This document shows, piece by piece, positions 7,701 to 17,077 of a stretch of DNA of 32,113 nucleotides; position 1 is the first letter of the stretch, and each line of letters opens with the position of its first letter. The translations under genes were made by a program, and so were the position numbers. The notes beneath the pieces were generated by a model, which did no database searches, was not told the DNA's origin, and saw only the letters and a list, made by a program, of their open reading frames with translations. Source of the DNA: Bacteroidales bacterium (GTDB lineage: Bacteria; Bacteroidota; Bacteroidia; Bacteroidales; PUMT01); NCBI GenBank assembly GCA_007132365.1, contig SLOS01000409.1, positions 1-32,113 of the forward strand, read 5' to 3'.

Positions 7701-9864
7701 CATCCGAGAACCCGAGTCGCCTCAGGTCCGCAAAAACAAGATCCATGGTTCCTTTTCCGAACGCTCTGGCAGTGAAGATCCCAATTGCTGCATCCAGGTC
7801 AATCACCAGGTAGTCATCACTGTAACTGGCCGAGGCTGTTGCCACAGAATCATTAAGGCCCAGATCCAGCCTGATATCCTCATATGAATGCTCCATTACT
7901 GAAAGATGCCCGACAACAAGCTCTGTTTTCAGTTTCATCGATGCCGGATCCAGTCCGCGTCCCCAAAAATCCAGCTCAATTGAGGGGGCGCTGGTTATAA
8001 TTTCCATTTGCAGCAGGGTACCTATATCAAAAGATCCGGTATATATTTTCCCTTCAAAACTGCTTTCTGATTCCTGTTGATCATACATTGATGCAATGAT
8101 TGACACATCTCCCAGATTGCTGGCTATTGCCATGGCACTCTCAAATTCACTTAATGTACCCCTGAAGTGTCCCCCTGCATCAATAAATTCAGGCAGGGTA
8201 ATTCCTTCCGGATGCAGTGTGTCGGGTAAACTGGCGAAAAACGGACCGGGCAGGGCATGCAGGCTGAAATTCTCAATATCCAGGTATAAACTGTCTGTTT
8301 TTGGCATACCTTCAACAGCCCCGTTAAACAGGGCTGTAAAAAATCCGGGGCCGGACAGCCGGAGACTGTCCACTGTCACATATTCCAGTGATCCGTGTAC
8401 CCTTCCACCGAATTCAATGCCTTGATTATCCGGCCAGTTGAAATAGTAATACCGCATAAATGGCAGGAAGAAAGCGATATCTTTATTAATATGGTTATCT
8501 GTCAGGTACAGGTCGAAACTTTTATCATAGAGATCTTCCGGCATAAAATTCAGCAGGTTTGCTTCCGCTTCAAGACTAAGGCCCAGCCTGCTTTCACCTG
8601 TAAGCATATCAAGGGTGACTTTTCCGGATTCGCTGCCCAGGTTGATATCAAGGGAGAGTTTATCCAGGCTGAAGCTTTCCGAAATAAGCATGCTCATATT
8701 ATCTATATCCATGTCTATCCTGTCGGGGCCTGCAAATATGTCCTTTGCCAGAAAGTTAATTCCCCCGAGAGAGAAGTTGCCGGGATCGAATATATCTGTT
8801 TGAATACCTTTGGCCTCTTCGCGCAGACTGAAAAATGAATTTTTTATATCTATCCTTCCCAGTTTGACAGTCCACTCCAATATTTCAGAAAATACAAAAC
8901 CGGTCTTTTCTTCTGAATTTGCAGCAACTGTTTCATTGCTTTGTGTTGATGCTTCGTTTTTTTCCCCGGAAGGGAGAAGTATTGAAATTGCAAGATTTTC
9001 AGTCCCAATTGAGGCAAGTTCAATAAAATAATCCGGCAGATTGATTGTCTCAGGAACCAGGTTCAGCATGCCGGCATCGATGTTGAGATTCGTTCCTGCA
9101 AAATCTTTATAAACAAAAGCAAGATCTGAGACAGATAGTAAATTAACTGATAAGTCAAGCTCCGGAATTCCCGGTTCTGAAGGTTCGGGTGGCATTGAGG
9201 GCTCGCCGGTATTGATTTCCGTATAGCTTCCCCGGAGTTCTGTCTTGCCTGCATGGTATTTTCCGTTCAGAAGATCAGAATGCCGGAGACTGGTTTGAAA
9301 ATAGTCCAGATGAGTTTTCAGCCTCAATCCTGAATGATGGTCCTCAAAAGTAAAACTTATGTTTTCAAGTTTAAATAAATCAAGGTGGAATTCCATGGAA
9401 CCTTCAGTTTCTGCTGCCTGGTCTTCATTATCTGTATCGGGGGCAAATGCATCCAGAATGAATTGATAGTTAAATACTGTATCAGGCTTTTCCCTTTTAA
9501 TAACGGCCCTTAGGTCTGTAATATCCAGTGAACTGATATGAATCCTGTTTCGCAGAAGGGCACTAATTCTTATATTGGCAAACAGACTCCCGGTATAAAG
9601 CAGGGTGTCACCAGCGGCGTCTTCAACAAATACACCTTTTAATCCGACTGATTTGGGAAAACGAATTGCCACCCTGTCAATACTAATCTCGCTGTCTGTC
9701 CGTGAACCCAGCCATGAAGTTATTTTGCCTGTCAGAAAAGTCTGAACAGATGGAAACTGCAGGCTAATAAATATTAAAAAGAATATGAACAGGAAAGCGG
9801 CCAAAAGCCATGTCAGCAAGCGAACAGATCTGATCAGGTATTTCCGGATTCTATTTTGCAGCAT
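4735..9864 (-). CDS. tamB: Translocation and assembly module TamB (DUF490) family protein
   Basis: 1709 aa, N-terminal membrane anchor (LLTWLLAAFLFIFFLIFISLQ). AsmA/TamB-type repetitive beta structure. Conserved C-terminus (ISLLLLGSFLQENP..., LNRMADRYVKGVNISFEIDSYEQ..., GRTELQMEVSRNFFDDRIRFTVAGNIELE). Confidence 0.9.
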   Translation of the reverse strand: MLQNRIRKYLIRSVRLLTWLLAAFLFIFFLIFISLQFPSVQTFLTGKITSWLGSRTDSEISIDRVAIRFPKSVGLKGVFVEDAAGDTLLYTGSLFANIRISALLRNRIHISSLDITDLRAVIKREKPDTVFNYQFILDAFAPDTDNEDQAAETEGSMEFHLDLFKLENISFTFEDHHSGLRLKTHLDYFQTSLRHSDLLNGKYHAGKTELRGSYTEINTGEPSMPPEPSEPGIPELDLSVNLLSVSDLAFVYKDFAGTNLNIDAGMLNLVPETINLPDYFIELASIGTENLAISILLPSGEKNEASTQSNETVAANSEEKTGFVFSEILEWTVKLGRIDIKNSFFSLREEAKGIQTDIFDPGNFSLGGINFLAKDIFAGPDRIDMDIDNMSMLISESFSLDKLSLDINLGSESGKVTLDMLTGESRLGLSLEAEANLLNFMPEDLYDKSFDLYLTDNHINKDIAFFLPFMRYYYFNWPDNQGIEFGGRVHGSLEYVTVDSLRLSGPGFFTALFNGAVEGMPKTDSLYLDIENFSLHALPGPFFASLPDTLHPEGITLPEFIDAGGHFRGTLSEFESAMAIASNLGDVSIIASMYDQQESESSFEGKIYTGSFDIGTLLQMEIITSAPSIELDFWGRGLDPASMKLKTELVVGHLSVMEHSYEDIRLDLGLNDSVATASASYSDDYLVIDLDAAIGIFTARAFGKGTMDLVFADLRRLGFSDEELMVGSSIEADITFYPEDFFNGNITFSNTNIATGEATYSIPEMTVKSESRSGAYSLDISSEFLTAGYNGNFTPVDIPGALAGHFGDYFTVHDLSPATDDDPEPDVDNVLNGNQEEIADNDFNGSREKIEDNGLNEGQEEITDQFKNFSFEITLLPDDLINMVLFPGIDKYDTLSASVQYNSREQKLTFNASMEEFIYSGTDFRNIELTIDSDPKKMDFRVLLDTVGFNHTSIYSFELSGGLFDEILDLSLSFNDEGQKELFFIRSVIESREELYHISVDSDKLILNGEKWNIDSGNRIELGEGYLKVTDLILEDRGSILSVHSTESEEHENVLEINFSEFDLHRLTGFMDNESPYIGGIINGVITIRDIYSETSFIADMNIADITWAGERVELITLHAGDIQPGHYFLSAFLKHKESELSAEGEYISGEAGFDIDLEIERLDINLLEGFLREHLSEMSGFVHGKIRFTGTPENPEFNGDLNFHETSFRVLQLNAGYEIENQKIEFSDQSISLQDFTITDSRGRQAVVDGTLDFPGLENFIFNLNLVSKNFLLMDLQAGQQDMYHGRILMDSDLQLRGDLTGPSIEGNLKLMDGSRFTFIVPQTDPQIIAQEGIVKFIQVEEPDFFQLAQLEPSPDELTSELQGIDLRLNVELDRQTGLKVIIDEIAGDNLEIKGGGDLVLEIDPAGRIGLTGAFEIQEGNYFLTFYDVIRRDFRIEPGSTIMWTGDPIEAELDITAIYSLNTSPRELMRTHVEGDQIQAGRLRQQFPFLVYLNLDGDLLTPRISFRLDMPPGHEMALDGSLMARINEINQNESELNKQVISLLLLGSFLQENPLDRPGAGGIEATARSSGSRLLTQQLNRMADRYVKGVNISFEIDSYEQYIGDETVGRTELQMEVSRNFFDDRIRFTVAGNIELEDEAHRETRAGDIAGDFTMEYLITPEGNLILKGFRNTNFNDLFESEVIETGISLIISRNFNRFRDIIRRRED
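7276..7383 (-). repeat. Diverged 36-bp tandem repeat x3 inside tamB
   Basis: Encodes DNVLNGNQEEIA / DNDFNGSREKIE / DNGLNEGQEEIT. GTTATC on the plus strand recurs at 7306, 7342 and 7378, exactly 36 bp apart. Confidence 0.8.
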
Positions 9865-10048
9865 TAGAGTGTCAGGATTTTGAATCTCTCTGTTTTTTTG
9901 AACAACAGCCCCCCTGGATTTGTTGAGCTTATGTAAAAATACACAAAATGCCGGAAAATTGCGACCTGAAAATTTGTAAATATATTATTCTTTTCATATT
10001 TTACTTACAATTATATGTCTGATTATTAAACTCTAATTACTTCATACT

Positions 10049-11167
10049 ATGGTTAAAATTGCGGCTTTATCTTTTTTATTGCTTTTGATCCTTAATTCCT
10101 GCAAAAGTGAAGAAATTCCGGGGGATCTGACAGAAACTGAAAAACTTTCATTTACTATAGATACTCTTGCTACCGGACTTGAGAATCCATGGGGTATGGC
10201 ATTTTTGCCGGATGGTCGTATTCTTATTGCTGAACGGCCCGGAAGATTGCGTGTATTCGCTCTGGGAGAATTGAGGGATACACCCGTACAGGGTATTCCT
10301 GAAATATGGGATCGTGGCCAGGGAGGATTGCTTGATGTGGTGCTGCATCCGGATTATGATGAAAATGGCTGGATCTACCTGGCCTATGCATCGCCCCGCG
10401 GAGATGGCGGCAATACATCAGTTTCACGTGGGAGACTTGTGGGAAACACCTTTACGGATGTCGAGCTTATATTCCAGGGTGAACCTGCTACAGGAGCGGG
10501 CCAGCATTTCGGCAGCCGGATAGTGTTTGATGACGAAGGCTATATGTTCACAACCATTGGGGACAGGGGAGTAATGCATAATGCACAGACTCTTGAAAAC
10601 CACAATGGTAAGGTCATCCGGCTTTACGATGACGGAAGTGTCCCTTCTGATAACCCGTTTACCGATACTGAGGGTGCAAAACCTGAAATATGGTCCTATG
10701 GCCACCGTAACATTCAGGGTATGGGTATTCATCCGGAAAGCAGATTATTATGGGCACATGAACACGGACCAAAGGGTGGAGATGAAATTAACCTCATACG
10801 TAAAGGACTCAATTACGGCTGGCCTGAAGTTACTCATGGGATAAATTACAACGGCACCATTATAACTGAAGATACCACAAGGGTAGGTATGGAGGACCCT
10901 GTTTTGCACTGGACTCCATCTATAGCTCCCTGCGGGATGGCTTTTGTGGACAGTGACAGGTATCCCGGATGGTATGGCAATATGCTCGCCGGTGCCCTTG
11001 CAGGCCAGCACATACACAGGGTGGTTCTTGAAGGTAATGAGGTTGTGCATACCGAATACCTGCTTGAGGGTTTTGCAAGGTTCAGGGATATAAGGCAGGG
11101 TCCCGACGGATATATTTATGTCCTGACAGAGGCGCCCGGCCTGTTTTTCCGTATCGTTCCCTGGTAA
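10049..11167 (+). CDS. PQQ-dependent sugar dehydrogenase (soluble aldose sugar dehydrogenase-like), lipoprotein
   Basis: 372 aa, lipobox LILNSC. Motifs LENPWGMAFLPDGRILIAERPGRLRV, GQGGLLDVVLHPDY, HNGKVIRLYDDG, WSYGHRNIQGM, LWAHEHGPKGGDEINLI, GLNYGWPEVTHGINYNG. Confidence 0.93.
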   Translation: MVKIAALSFLLLLILNSCKSEEIPGDLTETEKLSFTIDTLATGLENPWGMAFLPDGRILIAERPGRLRVFALGELRDTPVQGIPEIWDRGQGGLLDVVLHPDYDENGWIYLAYASPRGDGGNTSVSRGRLVGNTFTDVELIFQGEPATGAGQHFGSRIVFDDEGYMFTTIGDRGVMHNAQTLENHNGKVIRLYDDGSVPSDNPFTDTEGAKPEIWSYGHRNIQGMGIHPESRLLWAHEHGPKGGDEINLIRKGLNYGWPEVTHGINYNGTIITEDTTRVGMEDPVLHWTPSIAPCGMAFVDSDRYPGWYGNMLAGALAGQHIHRVVLEGNEVVHTEYLLEGFARFRDIRQGPDGYIYVLTEAPGLFFRIVPW

Positions 11168-11177
11168 AGGCCGGCTG

Positions 11178-11960
11178 TCATTCTTCCAGCCTGTACAGAT
11201 TTCCCCTTGAGCTCATTTCCTCAATTATGATCTCATCAGGGTTTCCACGGTAGTATACATTGCCATAATGATTGATTACGGCAACAAGTTGCCTGTTTGC
11301 ATGTACATAGCTGTCAGCTATACTGTTGTTTGTTATTTTCATAAATTCAGTCTCCATATCCTCCGCAAAAAGCTTACTGCTCCCCCTTTGCCAAAGATCG
11401 GCATGCCTGCTGTACCCACGAAAGGTGTAGTGCCCGAAATTATTCCCGTCCGTTGTGAACCTTATGCTATGTGCATTTATTGTGATGTCGATAATTGCTG
11501 TGTGACCCAGTGAATAGAGAGAAAGATTGCCGAGATGCAGTGTGTCATACGATGTAATTGTGGAGGGGGACTGGAGCACCATTTTGCCGATTGCAGGAAA
11601 GGAAATTGTAACCCTGACCTCCGGGTAATCGGGTAACCATTTGAAACTGTTATTGTCCTTCAGATACACGCTGTTGTTATCAGTTCTGAGAGAGATATTC
11701 TTAACTTGTTTCTCTCCGCCCTCCAGTCTGATTGAATAGACAGAGTCGCTTCTGAGTTCTATGTTGAAAACATCGTAAATAACTAACGTATCAAATTCTT
11801 CCGTCTTAATGTACAATGTATGATCCTGATCTACACTGAAAAATATGGTTTTATCACAGGACACATTAATTATTAATGCGGTAAGAAATATGCAGGCAAT
11901 AGTGATTGCTGGATCTGTTTTGGACATTTTATATAGAATCAAACCCGGTTTTACATGCAA
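11178..11960 (-). CDS. GIN-domain (DUF2807-like) lipoprotein
   Basis: Signal peptide with lipobox (LIINVSC); VFNIELRSDSVYSIRLEGGEKQVKNISLRTDNNSVYLKD... beta-helical head domain. Start may be the internal ATG (MSKTDPAIT) near 11926. Confidence 0.65.
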   Translation of the reverse strand: MHVKPGLILYKMSKTDPAITIACIFLTALIINVSCDKTIFFSVDQDHTLYIKTEEFDTLVIYDVFNIELRSDSVYSIRLEGGEKQVKNISLRTDNNSVYLKDNNSFKWLPDYPEVRVTISFPAIGKMVLQSPSTITSYDTLHLGNLSLYSLGHTAIIDITINAHSIRFTTDGNNFGHYTFRGYSRHADLWQRGSSKLFAEDMETEFMKITNNSIADSYVHANRQLVAVINHYGNVYYRGNPDEIIIEEMSSRGNLYRLEE

Positions 11961-12114
11961 AAGATATAAAAATAATTTGATATATCAATTAATTCTTTAC
12001 CCGGCCGGTTTGGCTTTACTATCTGATTTTTTCTGTTATTTTTTTTTATCTTGCAGGCTGATAGAATCCTGTAAATCCTTTTTATTATCGAACACATAAA
12101 TAACTAAATAAAAA

Positions 12115-12720
12115 ATGATCAGAATAATATTTTTTTTGTCAATATTTTCAGCTATGTTTTTTTCTTGCGGACAAAGAAGTCAGGACAGGGAAGAGGCTTC
12201 GGATGATATGATCGTAAGGATTGAAGCACTGGAATCGGCTCTTTCCGAAAATGAAAGAGCTTTCCTTGACAACCTGGCAGGTCTGTGCGGAAAATCTTTC
12301 CGGGGGAAAGAAACATTCATGGCCCCTGGCAGAGAAAGCTGGGCTGATAAAGATTTTGTAATGCATGTTACTGTTTGTGAGGATGACAGGGTATATATCC
12401 CGTTTCATCTTGATGATGATCATTCCCGTACCTGGATGTTCCTGGCCGGGGATAAGGGCCTGCGTTTCAGGCATGATCACCGGCATGAGGACGGCACTCC
12501 CGAAGACCTTACCATGTACGGGGGGTATGCAGACGGAACCGGTACCGGATATATGCAGAAGTTCCCGGCAGATGATTACACGGTTGAGCTTCTTGAGGAT
12601 GTATTGAACAGGGAGTGGAGGGTTATCCTGGCTGAAGATTTAAGCACCCTTGAATATCAGCTGCTTTATCACGGTGAGGTTGTGTTTGCCGCAGAATTTG
12701 ACCTTACCAGTCCCCTCTAA
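12115..12720 (+). CDS. Hypothetical lipoprotein
   Basis: 201 aa; signal peptide with lipobox (SAMFFSC); no family recognised with certainty. Confidence 0.75.
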   Translation: MIRIIFFLSIFSAMFFSCGQRSQDREEASDDMIVRIEALESALSENERAFLDNLAGLCGKSFRGKETFMAPGRESWADKDFVMHVTVCEDDRVYIPFHLDDDHSRTWMFLAGDKGLRFRHDHRHEDGTPEDLTMYGGYADGTGTGYMQKFPADDYTVELLEDVLNREWRVILAEDLSTLEYQLLYHGEVVFAAEFDLTSPL

Positions 12721-12750
12721 CCGGAAATTAATGATCATTACCGTTATATT

Positions 12751-13842
12751 ATGGATAAAGCAAGAATTGGTTTCATGGGTTCGGGGGGGATAGCCCGCTC
12801 ACATGCCTATGCATTGAATTCACTGAAGTATTACTATTCTGATCCTCCGAAGGTGGAACTTATTGCGGTTACTTCTGCCCGGGAGGAGAGCCGGTCAGCA
12901 TTTGCATCGGAATTCGGGTTCAGGAGGGCTGTCAGTATAGAGGAGTTCATTTCCGGGCATGAAATTGACAGCGTGTTTATACTCGGGCCCAACAGTGTAC
13001 ATTATCAGCATCTTGAGGCGGCAGTTTCAATGCCGGGAGTCAGGAGGATATACCTGGAAAAACCTGTATGTTCAAATTATGATGAGGAGAAGAAAATAAA
13101 AAACCTGCTGACGATCATTCCAGGTGATAAACCGGTGCAGGCAGGCTTTCAGTTCCTCATGGGTGCTGCCGTCAGAGAAGCTCTCATATGGTGGAGGGAA
13201 AAGGATTTCGGGCGTCCGCTTCATTTCAGCTTTACCCTGAAGCACAGCGATTATTTGCAGGCATCATACCGGGCTAAAAGAAGGACAAGGCTCACCCCTG
13301 CTCCCGACGGGGGCGCTATGGCGGACCTGGGTTCTCATGCCATTAGCCTTATGGTGGCTTTCCTTGGTGAAGATCTGCAGGTATTGAACGCATTACAATC
13401 CGGCTCATTTGAAGATGTGCCGGCCGGTTCTGATCTCTACTCGGAGATCTCTGTTTTTGACCCTAAAAGCCGGGCCGTTGGCAACGTGTCCGGGAGCAGG
13501 GTGAGTGCAGGCATAGGCGATATGATGGCTTTTGAGATTTACGCTGAAAAAGGTGCGCTTAGATACAACTCCATGTATCCCGACAGGTTTGAGTATTTTT
13601 TTGAAAAGCCGGGTGACTGGGCAGTGCGTTTTACAGGCAGCAACTTCACCCCGGTTACGGGGTTCCCTTCGGGGCACGTTCCCGGTGGATGGCTGAGGGC
13701 CCTGGTCCATGCCCATTATGTTTTCCTCACGGGGAAAGATAAGCTGGCCTTTGTTCCCGATCTGGATCACGGACTGGAGGTGCAGAGGCTTGTAAGGGAA
13801 ACCGCTGAACATATGGTGTTGTTCAGGAAAAAGCACGGTTAA
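12751..13842 (+). CDS. Gfo/Idh/MocA family oxidoreductase
   Basis: 363 aa; Rossmann N-terminus IGFMGSGGIARSHAYAL, FILGPNSVHYQHLEAAV, IYLEKPVCSNYDEEK, GGAMADLGSHAISLM. Confidence 0.9.
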   Translation: MDKARIGFMGSGGIARSHAYALNSLKYYYSDPPKVELIAVTSAREESRSAFASEFGFRRAVSIEEFISGHEIDSVFILGPNSVHYQHLEAAVSMPGVRRIYLEKPVCSNYDEEKKIKNLLTIIPGDKPVQAGFQFLMGAAVREALIWWREKDFGRPLHFSFTLKHSDYLQASYRAKRRTRLTPAPDGGAMADLGSHAISLMVAFLGEDLQVLNALQSGSFEDVPAGSDLYSEISVFDPKSRAVGNVSGSRVSAGIGDMMAFEIYAEKGALRYNSMYPDRFEYFFEKPGDWAVRFTGSNFTPVTGFPSGHVPGGWLRALVHAHYVFLTGKDKLAFVPDLDHGLEVQRLVRETAEHMVLFRKKHG

Positions 13843-13985
13843 AATGTTTCCTTTTACCAGTTTATCAATCATCTTTTTTGAAAAAAACAGGAATTTAAGG
13901 CCAATAATTACTGATATCTTTTGTAATATAGCTGAAAATTTACGGTTTTGTCCCCTGATAATCAGTCCGCCGGACGGGTCTTTAT

Positions 13986-13993
13986 TATATTTG
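13986..13993 (+). promoter_or_regulatory. Candidate -7 element TATATTTG upstream of the TPR/PD40 gene
   Basis: Matches TAnnTTTG 43 nt upstream of the ATG at 14036, but no TTG at the expected -33 spacing. Confidence 0.35.
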
Positions 13994-14035
13994 GCGGGGG
14001 CTGCAGGCACTAACCGTTTTTGCACCGCCTGAATT

Positions 14036-15976
14036 ATGAAGAGGTTGCTGTTATCTGTATTCATTCTGCTGTCCCTTCTTAACAATTCTACAGGACAAAA
14101 CTGGAGCAGGCTGATAATGCTGCATCAACAGGCGGAACAACTTATGACCAATATGCAATATGAGGAAGCAGCCACTATTTATTTACGAATGCTCAGGGAA
14201 CTGCCCGGAAGTTACAACCTTAAATTCAGGATAGGGTATTGTTACCTTTATTCTTTCGGGCGGACCGGTGAAGCTATCTCCTACCTTGAAAAGGCTTCAG
14301 CAAATGTTTCGTTTGATTCTGACCCCGGTTCACTCAGAGATGAAGCTGCACCGGCTGATTGTTTCCTTTTGCTTGGCATTGCCTATCAGCGAAACGGCCA
14401 GTTTGACCAGGCCGGGGATGCATATAACAGGTATATGGAAATTATTCCCGAAGATCATTACAGGCAGAAACTTGCAAATCAGTACCTGAAAAGCATTGAA
14501 AATGCCCGGTCTCTTATGGCAGGTCCACTAATTTTGGAAAAAAGCAACCTGGGCCGGGAGATAAACAGCAATGCATCCAATGTGAATGCAGTTTTATCGG
14601 GTGACGGCCGCACAATGGCATACACGAATATTACCCGCAGGGGTTTTGATGTATATATTGTCCGGAAGGAAGGGGAGAGGTGGGGCAGGCCGCGAAATAT
14701 CGGCCGGCAGCTTCGAAGGGACTATCTTCTAACTTCAGGTCTTTCATATGATGGCAATGAGCTTTACCTGGTCTATTATCTGCCGGATGCTTCGGATATC
14801 TATCACAGTGTATTTGAAGATGGAGACTGGAGCAGGGCCAGAAGGTTCGGAAGTCCCGTAAACAGCCGCCACAACGAAACCCATGCATCGGTATCGGCCG
14901 ATGGCCTGACACTGTATTTTACAAGTAGTCGTCCGGGTGGTTTTGGCGGACTGGATATTTACAGGGCTACACTCGACAGCAGGGGCAGGTGGCGCAATGT
15001 TGAGAATCTCGGGCCGGATATAAATACACCGTTCAATGAAGATACCCCGTTTATAACAGCTGAAGGCAACAAATTATTCTTTAGCTCTGAGGGGCACAAC
15101 AGCATGGGTGGATATGACGTCTTTTATGTCGATCTTACCAGCCCGTCTGAAGTTCATAATCTTGGCTACCCGATTAATAATGCTGATGATAATATTTTTT
15201 ACTTCCCGGTTGATAACGGACGCACCGGATATATCTCATTCTGGGATGAGCAGGGGTTTGGCCAAAAGGATATTTACCTGGTAAATATTCCCGATACTGG
15301 CCCCCTGGTAGCGGATCTTGATCAGGACACCCCGGCAAAGGCTGAGCCTTATTTGCAGGATACCCTTTTTGTGCCGGATACAATTGGACTGCCTGAGACT
15401 TATGTTTCCGATGAACAGCCTTTTGTAACCGAAGTTGCAGAATATGAAGAAGATGCATATATCCCGTCAACAGGAGTTGATCCTTTTGTGCCTGTCCGCA
15501 TTCCACTCGAGTATGATGAAGAGCCCCGGTTGGATGACAGGACTTACAATGTTCAGTACATGGCACTTGAAAGGGATGTGGAGGCCGTGGTTATGGAGGC
15601 TCATGCCGGTAACGGGGAGTTTGTGCTTTATGGAAGAGACCGGTTCAGCAGATTTGTGTCGGTCTTTTTTGATACACGTGATGAGGCAATGGAGGTACTG
15701 CCTGATTATCTGGAAAGAGGTTATATTGACGCTTTTATCCGTGAGAATATTTATTCTCCCAATTATACCATACAGCTGGCTGCCATGAAAAACTTTATCA
15801 GGCTTGACAGTTTTGGAGACTTGTCGGAAATAGCATGTTTCAGGGGAAAGGATGGTTTATACAGGTACTCATGGGGCTATTTCTCCACTTATGAGGATGC
15901 TGCCTTAAATATTGAAAATATCCGGGCAATGGGCTTTTATGACGCTTTTATCAGATTAATGCAGGATAACCGCTGA
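14036..15976 (+). CDS. TPR and PD40 (WD40-like beta-propeller) protein with SPOR-like C-terminus
   Basis: 646 aa: signal peptide; TPR-like segment (QAEQLMTNMQYEEAATIYLRMLRELPGSYNLKFRIGYCYL); PD40 repeats (ALTLYFTSSRPGGFGGLDIY-type, NKLFFSSEGHNSMGGYDVFY); C-terminal YTIQLAAM...YRYSWGYFSTYEDAALNIENIRAMGFYDAFIR. Confidence 0.8.
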   Translation: MKRLLLSVFILLSLLNNSTGQNWSRLIMLHQQAEQLMTNMQYEEAATIYLRMLRELPGSYNLKFRIGYCYLYSFGRTGEAISYLEKASANVSFDSDPGSLRDEAAPADCFLLLGIAYQRNGQFDQAGDAYNRYMEIIPEDHYRQKLANQYLKSIENARSLMAGPLILEKSNLGREINSNASNVNAVLSGDGRTMAYTNITRRGFDVYIVRKEGERWGRPRNIGRQLRRDYLLTSGLSYDGNELYLVYYLPDASDIYHSVFEDGDWSRARRFGSPVNSRHNETHASVSADGLTLYFTSSRPGGFGGLDIYRATLDSRGRWRNVENLGPDINTPFNEDTPFITAEGNKLFFSSEGHNSMGGYDVFYVDLTSPSEVHNLGYPINNADDNIFYFPVDNGRTGYISFWDEQGFGQKDIYLVNIPDTGPLVADLDQDTPAKAEPYLQDTLFVPDTIGLPETYVSDEQPFVTEVAEYEEDAYIPSTGVDPFVPVRIPLEYDEEPRLDDRTYNVQYMALERDVEAVVMEAHAGNGEFVLYGRDRFSRFVSVFFDTRDEAMEVLPDYLERGYIDAFIRENIYSPNYTIQLAAMKNFIRLDSFGDLSEIACFRGKDGLYRYSWGYFSTYEDAALNIENIRAMGFYDAFIRLMQDNR

Positions 15977-16027
15977 ATCATCTTGTTGAATAGGGACGTA
16001 AACTTATACTTATAACATTAATTATAT

Positions 16028-17077
16028 ATGAAGATAATTTCAATAGTCGGGGCCAGGCCCCAGTTTATCAAGCTTGCCCCTTTGTCCGAAAAACTTGCTT
16101 CTGACCACAATGAGATCATTGTCCACACAGGGCAGCATTATGATTTTGCCATGTCAAATCAGATATTCTCTGATCTTGGTATAAGAAATCCTGATTTTCA
16201 CCTTGGTGTTGGATCGGGATCACATGCAGCGCAGACCGGGGATATGATGAAGGCACTCGAAGATGTAATGGTAAAGGAAAATCCCGGACTTGTGATTGTG
16301 TTTGGTGATACAAATACGACCCTTGCAGGAGCCCTTGCTGCATCTAAACTGAATATACCCCTGGTGCATGTTGAAGCAGGATTGAGAAGTTACAACAGGG
16401 CTATGCCGGAGGAGGTAAACCGGGTTGTAACCGATCATGTATCGGAGTATCTGTTTGCACCTACTGAAACTGCATCCCGTTTGCTTGAAGGAGAGGGCCT
16501 GAAGGAAAAAACATATGTAACTGGCGACATAATGGTAGATACAATAAGAAAAAACCTCCCTGTTGCAATCGAAAAATCAACCATACTATCCGATCTTGAA
16601 ATAGAAAAAGCGGGTTATAACCTGCTTACACTCCACCGGAACTATAATGTTGATAATCCCGAAATCCTTGTCAATATACTTGATCAGCTTGACATGCTTG
16701 GCGAACTGATAATATTCCCTGTTCATCCCCGCACAAAGAAGAACATTGAGAATACCGAAATTTCATGGAAGAATATCTTGCTGACAGAACCACTTGGTTA
16801 TATTGACTTCATCGCCGCCGAATATTACAGCAAGAGAATTATTACCGACTCAGGCGGTATTCAGAAAGAGGCGTTTATACTTGGACACCCGTGTATCACC
16901 CTCCGTACCGAAACGGAGTGGGTGGAAACTGTTGAGGCAGGATGGAACCTGCTGGTTGCCCCATCTGACAACGATATATGTGGAAAGATACGCTCCTTTG
17001 AGGTACCTGCCAAAAGGGAAAATATTTTTGGTGAGGATGTAAGCTCAAAGATGGCCGAAATTATCAATACTATCTGA
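16028..17077 (+). CDS. wecB: UDP-N-acetylglucosamine 2-epimerase (non-hydrolysing)
   Basis: 349 aa; KIISIVGARPQFIKLAPLSE, IVHTGQHYD, VFGDTNTTLAGALAASKLNIPLVHVEAGLRSYNRAMPEEVNRVVTDH, ITDSGGIQKEA. Confidence 0.95.
   Translation: MKIISIVGARPQFIKLAPLSEKLASDHNEIIVHTGQHYDFAMSNQIFSDLGIRNPDFHLGVGSGSHAAQTGDMMKALEDVMVKENPGLVIVFGDTNTTLAGALAASKLNIPLVHVEAGLRSYNRAMPEEVNRVVTDHVSEYLFAPTETASRLLEGEGLKEKTYVTGDIMVDTIRKNLPVAIEKSTILSDLEIEKAGYNLLTLHRNYNVDNPEILVNILDQLDMLGELIIFPVHPRTKKNIENTEISWKNILLTEPLGYIDFIAAEYYSKRIITDSGGIQKEAFILGHPCITLRTETEWVETVEAGWNLLVAPSDNDICGKIRSFEVPAKRENIFGEDVSSKMAEIINTI

Noticed and set aside
11845-12099. 84-aa plus-strand ORF with a hydrophobic stretch in the GIN-protein upstream gap
   Set aside because: Antisense to the GIN lipoprotein N-terminus; hydrophobicity comes from the complementary signal-peptide region and T-rich DNA.
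13405-14085. 226-aa minus-strand ORF spanning the end of the oxidoreductase and the following gap
   Set aside because: Overlaps two well-supported plus-strand genes antisense; sequence is not protein-like.
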